Source: Corticium candelabrum
Taxonomy: Eukaryota > Porifera > Homoscleromorpha > Homosclerophorida > Plakinidae
Reading direction: 5' to 3'
Length of the DNA: 64,000 nucleotides
NCBI RefSeq assembly: GCF_963422355.1
Contig: NC_085100.1
Span: 2,616,068 to 2,680,067 of the forward strand
Shown here piece by piece: positions 1 to 11,508 of the stretch (positions are counted from its first letter, which is position 1; the number at the start of each line of letters is the position of its first letter). Position numbers and translations under genes: made by a program. The notes beneath the pieces were generated by a model. It worked only from the letters and a program-made list of their open reading frames with translations, was not told where the DNA came from and made no database searches.

Positions 1-1
1 A

Positions 2-1050
2 CAATATACCGGCACGATCTCTATTGACGATCCCGTTGGCACGACCATCATCACTGTATCGGCAACCGATGCAGATTCTGGTATTAACTTATTCTATACT
101 TTCTACTCACTTTTGTATACTAACATGTTTTACAGGTTCCAATTCTATGGTCACATATGATTTGGTAGTGGGAGACGCCGATCAACCAATAAGTGTGACT
201 TCATCTGGTTTCGTCATTCTCAGTCGGTCTCTCGATTCCAGCGCATCCGAGCGATACCTGTTGACGGTTGTAGCACATGATGACGGTCAGCCGTCTTTAT
301 CCAGCACCGCTTCTGTCCAAGTTACCGTCCAGTGTTCCTCCTCCGGTCGGTGCCCGCTGCCATCGCAAAGTTCAGAGTCGGGTAAGGGTGACCCCACGTA
401 CATTTGAAGTCACACACTGTAGAGCGACGTCGTTTTTGTTGATGATATGATATATTAATATATATTTAGATTCGGCACGTTTTATTGAAGTAGAACACGA
501 GTGCTAAGGATTGGTTTGAATGTTTCAGGTGTATCGCTTCCGGTTGTCGTTGGAGGGTCCGTCGGTGGTGTTGTAGTGATCACTGCCATTGTGATAATCC
601 TTGTTCTTGTCGTAAGAGCCCGGAGAACAAAGAAAGGAAGCAGAAATAGCAACGAAACGGCAACTCCGCTAAAGTAATTTCTTATACTGCAAACGTCATG
701 TAATCAAATTTTTAATGTAAATTTTGTTTTCTAACGAAAGAAGTGCTAGGTCTGTTCGCGAAACGAATGTCATCGAAAATTATGCCAATCCGTTATACCA
801 AAAGTCACATCAAGATGAAGAAGACGTCGAATATGAGAGTCTGGACGACACTAGGAGGACATCTAGCGCACCGCTAACGCCACCGGTTACGAGCTTTGCT
901 GAAAACGAGTACACCGCAGTGAGATATGACTCTCAGCCCGAGTATCTAGAGATGCGTTCTCCAGAGGATGGTATGGAGGATCAGCTGTATGAGGATGTCA
1001 ATACGGCTAGATACGACGCTGTTTATTCTAATGCCGCCACGCGCCTTTGA
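2..1050 (+). CDS. 3' end of a cadherin-like transmembrane protein
   Basis: Four exons can be joined in phase: 2-80, 136-381, 529-673 and 741-1050 (stop TGA). The first two give most of one extracellular cadherin repeat, with the calcium-binding DADSG turn, a YDLVVGD strand region and the closing VVAHDDGQPSLSS stretch. The third encodes a single membrane segment rich in V/I (VVVGGSVGGVVVITAIVIIL) followed by a basic stop-transfer RARRTKK. The last exon is an acidic cytoplasmic tail of about 100 residues with many tyrosines in short motifs: ENYANPLY, YESL, NEYTAV, EYLEM and LYEDV. YLEM fits YxxM, the PI3K-p85 SH2 site; the others look like SH2/PTB sites (inference). The 5' end lies outside the window. 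The introns are very short (55-147 bp). No beta-catenin-binding region is evident, so it is probably not a classical cadherin. Confidence 0.8.
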
Positions 1051-2875
1051 ATGTTTGAGTCGCTGCTTGACTTTTTGATTGTCTTTTTACATGTCAAATT
1101 GCTCTAGAGAGCGTGAACATGGTTATTACTATGTATCCGGAAGTGGAATGCTCACAAACGGAAGTGCGTATGTCTGATAAAAACACATTATTTCAACAGC
1201 AGACTTACGGGAGTACGACTACAGTAGACATCATCTAGTAGTCTCGCGTAGCCAGACCCTCCCCGCTACGCGAGACTAATCCGGGACTTTAATTAATTGA
1301 AATTACCATTGCTATCCCGATGTTGCGTTCACACCGCTAGATAGTACATTGTCTACCTGGTAAACTCAGAGTACTCTGCATGGGTAGACTTGTATTCATG
1401 GAGTCAGTCCTTTTCTCGCTCAAAATACACGAGTCGGACCTCGTGCTGGCAATGTGCTCTCATCTCTCTAGAAAAGATAAGCTTGGGTGCATTTCTTTTA
1501 CCTAAGAATTCAGTCATTATTAATGGGGATGGCAAAATATTTCGAGGCCCGCATTGTTTGCTAGGTGTCCCTGCAAAATATGCCTGCAAAAACTTTTGGC
1601 CCCCCTGTCTGTCGTTTAGCTCTAGATGACCTCTCATACATGTGCATATACATGCAGTGTAGATAGTCTAATAGGTATGTACAATGAAAAGTAGCCTGTT
1701 TCGATTTTAGGGTTCAAGTCCGGCCTATAGCTATATTCAACCCACTGACAAAACAAGTAAAGCAAGAATTGCATGCCGCTTTCAGCAATGCAAGTGTGCA
1801 AATCCTTTAGAAATAAAGCTACTGTTCTTGCATACAATTCTATAGTATACAGATAAAAACCCTCAAAATTATGATCCTCCGCCGGACAGAAGATGACCCA
1901 TGCAAATGCTACCGATCCCTGTAAATCACTGAATTTCAAACCTATCTCCCCCACAGCAAAGTTTCCATCCCCCAGACACTTAGTAATGACCGGCCCCTAA
2001 TTCAGCTAATCAGTGGTAACGTATTATGTCACCTGACCATTAACTAATGTATGTATGAATCAGAATGTATATTAATTTATGTGTGTGCTTGCAGGCAGTA
2101 AAGAAAAGATATGTACAGAAGAGAAAAAGATAGACTATTTTAATTAATAGAGCACATGGACTATCCTACAAGTCCAAATGGAGTGTAGCGAACCAGTTAA
2201 GTAGTTGAATTCGTCGCACTGCCGAGCACACGCGCACACAGCGAACTCAAGAGGTTTTTGCAACGAACAGAGCATGCACATCGCCATTGAATTATCTCGC
2301 CCGTCACAGCGCAGCAAGCGTCGCAGAGTCACTGCCTTACTGCGTGTGTTTCTTTTCGTTTCGCGGATGAGCTCGTGCTTGGAAGGCCTTTTATTCCTAC
2401 CCTTTATTCCATTAAATCTCCGTGAGTTGGGTTGGAGTCCGCACCTGACGTCGGTTCTGATGGGCTGGCCGGGCTCCGCCCACTCTCCACGGCCACGTCT
2501 TCATTGGGCTATTGCAGTTACTCTCCAAGACAGAGGTATGAATGACATCACATCTTGACCCCCTCTCCCCTTGGAAATTACTGCCTAGTCACACACTCCC
2601 CCTCCCCCTCAGAATTTAACGCTTTAAGCGCAGACCTCCCCTCCCTCTCAGAACGTACAGCTTAGATGCAGGCAGACTCTTCTTCTCCTCAGAAAGTTTT
2701 TACTTCGAGTGCCCTGAAGGCCGTGTGCGCTTGCAATCCGGTATCCAAGGCTACAACTCCTTATGTTGTTAGTAACGCTATCACATGACACTAACGCTAT
2801 CACATGTCTACAAGAATGTACTAATTACCTAGCGCGCGCACGTAACTACAGTCGATTACCTATAATTTGTGCAGG
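1051..2875. other. intergenic stretch with a short perfect inverted repeat
   Basis: No convincing exon was seen. A perfect inverted repeat at 1240-1277 (arm agtctcgcgtagc, 12-base loop) contains the word that recurs at 31661-31680 (gggtctggctacgcgagact), which suggests transposon ends. At 1485-1502 the word gggtgcatttcttttacc is one base from the terminus of the MITE at 29319-29921, so this may be a decayed relative. Open frames here show no recognisable domain. Confidence 0.5.
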
Positions 2876-2993
2876 TTCCCGTATAACACTTTCTGGGTGG
2901 TCGCGTCAAATCGGCAAATGACCATCGTTACTGGAAAACTGACGGAGGTAAGAATTCAATGTACACAACATGAAAATGCGTCCTTATAGATTT

Positions 2994-3048
<55 letters not shown>

Positions 3049-4077
3049 AACTATCTCATTTGTGCTGTGCAATTAAAGGTTGACGTTTTTTCATTAGATG
3101 TAGATAGATCAGCCAACTTATCTTTGCTACCACCTCGTTTTGATAACTTGCACCGTGAAGATTCGGGACAATTTGTGCAAAAATTAAAGATGACAGCGAA
3201 ACTGAAAGAAACGTCACTTTGTCAGGCCAAGAGCAAAGGCCAGCAGAAAATTTTCAGAAAACAGACAACAAAAGCAAGAGCGACTATATTGAGGTAAGTA
3301 AGGGAGTTGATTTATATGTTAGCTTTACACGTGCAGCCACTACGAAACAAGGATTACTTGCGTTAATTGTGTGCGCAGGAGATTCGGCCAACGCCCAAGA
3401 GCACGAAATTGTCTTCTGGTGAATTTCCAAAACTTGGAATACTAGAGAACCTTGCCCAAGCATCGTCAGCTATTTCTCAGCTTTCTGTTTTCTGTTTCGA
3501 CGGCCACACCCAGTCTAGCTGCATATCGGCGCTCAGTCTTATTTCTCAAGTTTGCTCTTTACTTGGACCAAAGTTTCAGGAACAGTTCCCGACGGAAGAC
3601 AGCATCTTGTCACACTCAGGCGTAAGCGCTTTCACGAATGAGGATCCACTATCTAAAATTGCAATTGCAAAGAGCAAGATTATTGAACCATCCTTTGACA
3701 GGCTTAACAAACCTAAGCCCCCCAAACAGTTGCTCCTGCTCCCTTCATTGTAGTCTCCAAGCAAGCGCTTAGTGTAGCTTCCGAATGCACAAAACCTGCT
3801 GCAAAAAGAGCGACCGAAAATGTTCCGTGAAGTGTCACAATCGCTCCGCAGCAGATTTATGGTATTACAAAAATTAATAGTAGTTAATGTATGCGTACAT
3901 CGCTAAGTAACTCTCTTGTGCAGGGAAGAGCATTTGATGAGACGCACTTCCAGTCATGCTACATTTCCATCATCGCTCTCGCGATTTACGCTGCCAACAT
4001 CACAGCAAACACTGCTCAAAGTAGAGAAGTCCGGCACAGGTTAATTTGAAGCTCTAGTATCTGCGCGCGCGCGCGCA

Positions 4078-4136
<59 letters not shown>

Positions 4137-5212
4137 ACACCAAACAATCATATGTTGTTTAGCAATTTGCTTTTACAATAGATGTTAGTCAGTTTCCCGT
4201 CGTTTCCAAAGCAGATGTGAAAAAGAGGGAGTTGAAAGATAGACACATTTCTTATAATGAAAGGAGTATATACGTGTTGCACCATTCCTGTCTTACTTTG
4301 TTACATTGAAGGAGCTAGTGGAAAGAGTTGTCAAGACTTACCATTTCAATTGACTGTAGAATTCGTGAAATTTTTATCACTGCTGGACAAGAATGACGAG
4401 GACGAGGCCCGAGAAAGTGATAGCGGAGATGGCTGCTAATGTTAGCATGTGCCAAATTGAAAACAACTCTGACGAAAATTGCCTTTTCAAAGCTATTAGT
4501 CAGTTGCTGTATGGAACAGTTTGTCGGCATTCGCAAATTCGTACTAGAATTGTTGACTACATAGCCAATCAGAGATCTAGTTTTGAAGACGCCGTTGTTG
4601 CAATGAGATCAGTCACTATCAACGAAGAAGACATATCTATTGATAGTGAGAGAATCTACAATTCTGCGGACATATTTGAAAAGTACATTGAAGACATGAG
4701 AGGGGATCGATTTTGGGGAGACACAATATGCATTGAAGCTGCATGCATCGTCTATAAGATCCGCATTACTCTACTGGTCTCGCCTGCGGCCTACAAAGTA
4801 GATTTTAATAGTGACGATGAGAAAACGACCAAGCACTTACATTTAGCCCATATCAACAACAGGCATTTTCGAGCACTTGTTCCATTTCAATCTAAAAACA
4901 TTTCGACGCCATCAACGTCCTTTTCACTACCACCTCTGGATACGTCTCTTCTTCTAAAAATTGTTGACTGCAACCTTGCAATGGAAGAGCAATATCGTTG
5001 TGTTGGGTGCTTAGGTATACACTGATCTATATCCAATTACGACAATAGATATTGAGCAATATATAACTTCTATTTCTATTTCAGTAACTCCGGCAAATGT
5101 GAACTACTCTAATGTTCCCAAAGGAGTTTTGTCTTTGACTGAACTTTCTTGGTTATTCAGTAACTCAAATCAACATCCGGCTGCAATTGCATCAATAAAG
5201 GATGATCCCGGT
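2876..5212 (+). CDS. OTU-family cysteine protease exons, first part of a multi-exon locus
   Basis: The main exon (about 4393-5020) encodes an OTU deubiquitinase-type domain. It has the catalytic block SDENCLFKAISQLLYG (Asp and Cys nucleophile), then the WGDTICIEAACIVYKIRI helix, and the catalytic His in HINNRHFRALVPF. This is the usual order and spacing of OTU proteases, about 150 residues. Flanking pieces that look like exons by AG/GT borders lie at 2876-2947, 3080-3295, 3379-3760, 3924-4038 and 5085-5211; their products are not recognised. In the 3379-3760 piece the frame seems to slip at a run of six C (3718-3723), after which a second frame stays open to about 3827. That is either a 1-base mutation or a consensus error. 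The SENP-type exons begin 1 kb downstream on the same strand, so both may be one gene; this is not proven. Confidence 0.65.
2997..3047. repeat. (AT)n microsatellite
   Basis: About 25 uninterrupted AT units, within a presumed intron of the following gene. Confidence 0.95.
4067..4132. repeat. (CG)n(CA)n microsatellite
   Basis: A gc-rich dinucleotide run passes into about 27 CA units, inside a presumed intron of the OTU locus. Confidence 0.9.
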
Positions 5213-5298
5213 AAGCTAGCGTGCTTGGATCGACGTTGTACATACTTCGTTTGTAGAAGAGTAGATATCATTTTGGACATGTATACGTATGTATGTAT

Positions 5299-5487
5299 CA
5301 TAGGCGAAGGAAGCCTCTGCTGAGTGGGGGGGCACAACGGTTTGTCAGGCCATAGAAATCCAAGAACACTGCTAACTCTATGCCTTAGGGTTAGGGTTAG
5401 GGTTAGGGTTACCCTAACCCTAAGATAACGGAGAGCATTTTGTGGGGGCACGTGCCCCCACGGCCCCCCCAGTTCCGTCGCCACTGT
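5299..5487. mobile_element. 189-bp interspersed element with central telomere-repeat palindrome, copy 1
   Basis: The sequence from cataggcgaagg to gtcgccactgt is repeated at 63403-63591 with the same length and no difference that I could see. The centre (5385-5423) has four TTAGGG units running head-to-head into ACCCTAACCCTAA. The ends are imperfect inverted repeats (cataggcgaaggaag versus cagtggcgacggaac on the opposite strand) followed by G7 tracts. The CAGTGGCG-like terminus resembles hAT-type non-autonomous elements (inference). It lies in a presumed intron between the OTU and SENP exons. Confidence 0.75.
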
Positions 5488-5636
5488 GTATGCATGTATG
5501 AATGTACTTAGATAGGAATGTACGACATGTACGTATAGGTAGGTAAGTATATGCGTGCATGAATATACCTAGGTATGAATGATATTACGTAGGATATGTA
5601 AGTAGGTTTAAGTAAGTATGCATGTGTGAATTGAAT

Positions 5637-5755
<119 letters not shown>

Positions 5756-5846
5756 AAATTATAGACAGACTGTCAGTAATGACCATGTACTTTTTGGTAT
5801 TTAGTTTTAGTTTTAGTGTACACCCACAGTGGTAGGTACACGTGTA

Positions 5847-5849
<3 letters not shown>

Positions 5850-5904
<55 letters not shown>
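5850..5904. repeat. (AT)n microsatellite
   Basis: Plain AT repeat in a presumed intron. Confidence 0.95.
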
Positions 5905-5906
<2 letters not shown>

Positions 5907-6210
5907 TATATATGCATTTATCTACATGTAATTGTATGTATAATGTGTGCAGACGATGTTTGCGACTTGGTATGTTTGCACAGACGACTGGAGCGAAACA
6001 AAGCACTCAGAACGGTTGGTAATAAGTTGTGTGTGTTTGATCTTTATTTACTTATCTGTTTATTACAATAACTCTTGTCTAATGCATGCATGCGTACTTA
6101 TACACATGTACAGAATACGGTCTTGTTTGCTGTATGTGGCCTACTGTACCTGTCTTGCTTAGGGTTCAGTAACTTAATTAAGCATACAACAGTTTGACAT
6201 GCTTTTGCAG

Positions 6211-7453
6211 ATAAAGAATGCGTTGAGCGAGGGTCCACAGGCTCAATTGTGGAAGAAATTTCGACGCAAACATAGCTTACAAAAAGTTTGCATTGCCTCT
6301 ATAATTTTGTGGATGTCTGCCAATCAATTCAACACTTTATCAGCTCTATTTAGCAAGGACAAACATCTTTTCAGCTTACCTATTCCAGCTGAAAAAGTGG
6401 TAAATTAATTGTGGTCATGCTCAATGGTTGAATATTGCTTTTACGATTCTTTGTGATCAAGGTTCATAAAGTTTTGATCAAAAAACCAAAGTCGAAAGAG
6501 CAATCACGACAAACTGTGGCTATCATTGGACAAAATGTTATATGAAATTGCGACATTTGGAAACTAAATGAAAGAACGTGGTTCAATGACGTGGTAAGTG
6601 TATACACTAGATTTCTAGAAATTTCTAGAAAAATTTTGATATGTTTTATGTCAGCTGATCAATTCGTTTCATCAGCTGTTTCAAACCGACGTGAATAGCG
6701 CTGTACACATCTAGTCTGCATTTCATTTCATTTTGATACTAGTGACATCGCTTATTTAGAGACCAAGACGATTGCTTTGTTTATCGACTTTCTTTTTTGA
6801 ACAATACTCTCGAAAAGGTTACCACGAGGTAAAGAAGTGGACTGCAAAGGTATAAGCAAGGAGAAGATTGCAACATCTTTTGGTAACAAGTATAGTTAAT
6901 GTTTTTCATGTGTCATCTAGGAAGATGTGTTTCAGTTTAAAATTATTGCAGTTCCAGTTCATCTTAGAAACCATTGGATTGAAGTGGTAAGTATAACAGT
7001 AACTTATATCGTTTCATGATATTGTATAGTGTGCACCTGAAGGTACTTGACGTTGGCGAAAAATGTATTCGTGTGTATGATTCGCTTGAAAAATTTCGCC
7101 ATGATATTGCAAATAAGTTGAGGCAAGAATGTTCAGATATGAACTTTTATATGTTTCGCTATTATATTAATAATTGTTACTATATTGTAGTAAATGGTTG
7201 GAAGAAGAGCATTGCTCACGTTTCAGTTCTTCTCTAGGAAGTTTGTCTTGGCCTGTCTTTCACACATTCAGTCCTGTATAAAATTTGATTGCCGAAGTTC
7301 AATGTACACTATAATAGGGTCATATATTTTCTTAGGAACACAAGCAACAAGGTGATTCGTACAATTGTGGAATATACACGTGTGTGGTATGCTTGGTTAC
7401 ATGTGATGTTTGCATATCAATTGACTGCATATCTTTACTCCTTAGAACATGAT
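6211..7453 (+). CDS. SENP/Ulp1-type SUMO protease exons with one in-frame stop
   Basis: Consecutive exons reproduce the Ulp1/SENP (C48) catalytic domain: 6211-6399, 6462-6593 (LNERTWFNDV), 6655-about 6690 (LINSFHQLF), 6760-6849 (STFFFEQYSRKGYHEVKKWT), 6921-6986 (VPVHLRNHWIEV), 7043-about 7190 (VLDVGEKCIRVYDSL) and 7336-7453 (QQGDSYNCGIYTC). The catalytic triad is visible as His in NHW, Asp in YDSL and Cys in NCG, with Gln in the QQGDS block as oxyanion residue. Such enzymes remove SUMO or a related modifier, or process it. A TGA codon at 6543-6545 lies in frame inside the 6462-6593 exon, just before the conserved WKLNE block. The copy may therefore be a pseudogene, or the exon is spliced differently. 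Introns are 55-250 bp with good GT-AG ends. Confidence 0.75.
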
Positions 7454-7671
7454 GGCGGCGGCTGTAGGAAATCCTTTCTTGTCAATCATAGTATAAATAA
7501 TTGTCAATTTTTTAACTGACATTAGTCGATTAAATGCTGTTAAGGTTGAACCTAGTCAGTTTCGCAAATGGCTTGCCTTTCGCATTTTAATAGGTGATGA
7601 AAGAACGATGTAGGGACTTAACTAATTAAATCATACTAAATGAAGCTATACAAGAGTATTTTTTGTTGCAG

Positions 7672-7771
7672 AAAAGGCAACAAAGAAATTCGGTTAGGAA
7701 AATCTGCAAATGTACTGGCCCCATCTGCGACTTTGCAACAGGTATTTATAAAGTAATTTATATTATATACC

Positions 7772-7867
<96 letters not shown>

Positions 7868-7938
7868 TATTAATATAAATTTTGATTATGCACGGATTGC
7901 GTTTGAGGAAATTGCACTATATAAGTATACATGTAATT

Positions 7939-8012
<74 letters not shown>

Positions 8013-8474
8013 ATCTAACAATGTAATATAGCTACTGTCATACTGCACAGACTATTTACTGTTACACTATGCAATGACATAATCGTATTACTGTATAGCA
8101 TTGCAGGGCACAAAAATAATTGTACTCTTTAGCTTAGACAAGAGCCTCATAAACCGTCAAACACCATGATGACCGATGGTCATACAGGAGTTCAATCTCG
8201 GTAGTCGCTATATACCACTGGATAACTCAATTGCTTTGTGCTCTACACTGTTTTGTATCTCTGATGTAGAATTCAGAGTGTCACCGCCATCAGCGGTTCT
8301 CCTAATTTCGAGAAAAGCGATTTGCGGCTTAGAAAGAAGAGACCAAAATATATAGACTCTGACGCCGAAGACGATGAAATAGCTCTAACTATGCAAGGGA
8401 CAAGCTCTATGGCAGAATTTGAAAGAGATCTAAACGATGACAATGGATTGGAGACATTGTTCGAAATCATTTGA
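7672..8474 (+). CDS. probable C-terminal exons downstream of the SENP-type domain
   Basis: An exon-like piece at 7672-7741 encodes a short cysteine-bearing stretch ([14 protein letters not shown]). A second at about 8277-8474 encodes a basic then acidic tail: [18 protein letters not shown], then [14 protein letters not shown] and a TGA stop. The basic cluster could be a nuclear localisation signal. The two are separated by long AT microsatellites. The link to the protease is by position and strand only, and the splice phase between the two pieces is not resolved. Confidence 0.4.
7779..8007. repeat. two long (AT)n microsatellites
   Basis: 7779-7863 and 7939-8007 are almost pure TA runs separated by about 75 bp of unique sequence. 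Confidence 0.95.
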
Positions 8475-9040
8475 CATTCATTTCGGCAAGGCTGGTATTT
8501 CTAATTTTGTTGTTACCTCTTTGTTACAGGACTAGTCAGACTGTAGACGAGAGTCCAAAAAGAGAGGTGCGTATGGTTCTGTAAGGTATATGAATAGCTT
8601 GTAATAACGTCTTACAAAGAGAAATTGACAAGTAAATTTATTAAGCAGTTTCAAATTTATGTGCACAATGATAGCAATAATAATAACAACAATAATTATT
8701 ATTATTATATTTGGGCACAGTGCACGCAGGTATTGCACGGTGGCTGGACATTATTCCAGGTCATCACAACCTGCAGCACTTACAGAAAACAGTGCTTCTG
8801 GGATCTACTCGGATCTTTCGTAAAGTCATGTCTTCTTTCTAGACAGCCGTGATGGTCTAAGTACTTCTGAAGCAGAGTTTGCTTCCGGTACTTGTAATAG
8901 ACTTTACAAACCAGACTGATCTGGTTGAGCACGACACAAACACAGAGCTTCTTGAAACTAGACCGATCTGGTTGAGCACAACAAATAATAATAGATAATT
9001 AAAATATATAAATCAAATATTATAATAATAAATATATAAA
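8475..9040. other. non-coding stretch, short diverged repeat pair
   Basis: Nothing codes convincingly, though a small AG-bounded piece at about 8530-8568 could be an exon. A short unit around gatctggttgagcac occurs twice (about 8918 and 8968). Confidence 0.4.
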
Positions 9041-9044
9041 TAAT

Positions 9045-9646
9045 AAACTAGTGCAAATCATACGTGCGTTAAACTGAAATAAGCGAACTGAAAGCTGTTG
9101 CAGTAAGTTGCTGACTGCCCTACTAAAACTTATTCTGCTCTTTGCTGTGGTCTTGGACGCGATAACCTTCAAAGTGGCAAGACTGGAAGACGTCCACAAA
9201 CCAAAAGACTCCACCATTATTGGGTAGAAGTAACCTCCTGCCGCATTGACTTCGCTGTCGTGTCGATGGTCTTTCTCTTCTTCACCGGCCATTGCAGCGG
9301 CTCCAGCAGAAATGGCGGATTTAGCGACATACGCCGGCTGCATGGTGTTTCTTATCGAAACGTCGAAATAACCTGGTCGTCCATCAGCGAAATCTGGATG
9401 AAAGATATCTCCAGGGCGGCTATTGCTGTCTGAACCACAACGTTGCTCGAGCTGAGCGCCTTCGTTATCCACCAGTAATGCGTGATGTATGATGTCCCTC
9501 AGTGCATCGTGGCGTCTAGAACGTAAAGAACCGTGACCACATCCAAGAAGATGGTCGCCAAAGCAATCAATTACACGCCCACAGGAACAACGTATTGATT
9601 GTAAAGGAGAAATAATCGGAATTCCAAGCCATAGCTTCAGAGCAAC

Positions 9647-9655
<9 letters not shown>
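9045..9655 (-). pseudogene. C-terminal stub of a non-LTR retrotransposon reverse transcriptase ORF
   Basis: About 200 residues match the tail of site-specific-type LINE proteins: a zinc-knuckle-like CSCGRVIDCFGDHLLGCGHG, then the restriction-enzyme-like endonuclease core RPGDIFHPDFADGRPGYFDV with the conserved D and the downstream AGAAA...K region. The reverse transcriptase domain that should precede it is missing. The sequence runs instead into an AT microsatellite at 9655-9713, so this is a 5'-truncated copy, as is common for LINEs. Confidence 0.7.

Positions 9656-9713
<58 letters not shown>
9655..9713. repeat. (AT)n microsatellite
   Basis: About 29 units at the truncated edge of the LINE stub. 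Confidence 0.95.
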
Positions 9714-9715
<2 letters not shown>

Positions 9716-9773
9716 GATATGATATGATATGCAAGCAACGTTATAAACTATCTCATTTGTGCTGTGCAATTAA

Positions 9774-10166
9774 AGGGGAACTCCAACGGAAATACACTCA
9801 AAATGTAGGCTTTAGATTCGTGCTGCGCTACTTTCAGGCCACCGTCGTCGTGGTAGCGGAGAAAACGCGTGTTAGGTACGGAGCATGCGCTAGACTGATA
9901 CGTCATTGGCGCTAAGCACAAATGAATTGCCTCTGTATCTCAGTTATCTTGCCAATAAACTACACAAAAACTAAACAGGAATGGTAACTATAGAGGGATC
10001 TTGTATTCTAAAGCCCTAGAAGAGCTCTTTGTAACAAAAATAGGATGCTAGCTAGACCGTTTCCTCCCAAGCAGACTTGACGCTCTTCTCTCACAGAAGA
10101 TGACGCTACCGCATAGCGCAGCCTTCGCTCTATTGATCTACGATGAGAAACACGCACAAGGTTCAA
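9774..10166 (-). repeat. diverged inverted copy of the start of the long duplicated block
   Basis: Read on the minus strand, this matches 11509-11938 and 24697-25128. It begins on + with ggggaactccaacggaaata and ends near ctattgatctacgatgagaaac, the reverse of the block start. Divergence is clearly higher than between the two block copies. The ggggaactccaacgg edge looks like a transposon terminus. Confidence 0.75.
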
Positions 10167-11508
10167 GTACGTCAAGGAAGCGTAGACATTAATTGCGTAG
10201 GTGAACACGCCCCTTCTTGTTGTTCTCTGGTCCTACGTCCACGTCAAATTTAGGTAGCAGTCCAGTGTGTTCAGCTTTGGCGATCAGCATGGCTTCTAGA
10301 TGTCTCATGAGCCGCGCTAAAATCTATAGCTACAGGTTGAGTATCCGGGAATGACGAAGGGCGGTATATTGCAATGGTCACGAGTCTACACTGTGCAGGA
10401 TGAAACAACTTACGTACTACAGTACTAGCTACACCGTCTACATCATTGCGCTCGGGTAAAAGTCTAAGGCTCAATCAAAGCCGTTCTGTACCTTAATTAA
10501 CACTTCGCCCAGCCGCTGTTTGAAAGGGGCGTGTCCGCGTATACAGGGAATCCGACAGAAAACTCTGTCAGATTTATAGATGTTTTGTGGGGTTTTCTAG
10601 GGCGTGCCTACGTAAAACCACAAAGCTTGAAACTCCACACCTCTTGAACCACGCCTTCTGCCTTACATTTCGGTTGCAAGAAGCGCTGCCAGCATTTTGC
10701 AGCGTACATCGTAACCCTCTCCATCTCTAGACTCATCTACAACTGAGAAAAACTGAACTACGGCACGACTTCGTAGTGCAGTCCACTACCCACCGTAAAA
10801 TCCTGAAACATCCCAGACCCCTTGCATAACCCTAGCACACCCTAGAATTAATTAATTAAGATTGCCAAGTTACCGGTATACAATTGTGGACCAGTCGCAA
10901 CAGTCATTACTGATTTGGTGAAGATCGTTCCAAAGATGGCAGCAGAACAATTTAGTGCAAGTTAGCAATTCGTCCATCTTGTATATACATGCCAATCTCG
11001 AGAATGTTTCTCAAGAAATTTCTCACAGCCCTGGCTTCATGAACAGTGCACAAATTAACTTGCGCTACAGCTTATTGGTCTTGCTACAAATTGTGAGAAA
11101 GAAATCAAATACCGCACTGTGGGCACGAGCAAGGTATTAGAATTCCGAGGCACCTCGATCACTACATATTTGTAAATTGTAAACTATTCAGTGAAACTCA
11201 ATTGTTTTACATCCTAAAGAGGAATGTACTTTTCCTATTTCTTTCTCTTCCTCTAACCTTTTGGAAGACAAAAAAATTTTGGAATGTTTTGTTGGCCATG
11301 TCAATTTGCTACCCTGTGTGCACTCGTGGTCCAAGATCACGCCTACCAAACAGACTGATAGTGTTTACTTTCATACTTAGCGGGCAGTAGACTAGCAATT
11401 AGAATGATTTAGAGACTAAAAAGCTACCACTCGGAGCCTGACAAGATGTGACCGATAGGCAGCATCAGCAGTAGGATCAATGAGGATGACTCCAAGAGAA
11501 CCTCATAT
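10167..11508. other. 1.3 kb without a recognised feature
   Basis: Short open frames only. No splice-consistent conserved domain, tandem repeat or clear transposon end was recognised. Confidence 0.4.

Noticed and set aside
1705-1725. tRNA-like B box (gggttcaagtccgg)
   Set aside because: No matching A box, acceptor stem or T-stem pairing around it.
5385-5423. True telomere or chromosome end
   Set aside because: Only a few units, head-to-head, inside a 189-bp element that recurs at 63403; both flanks are ordinary sequence.
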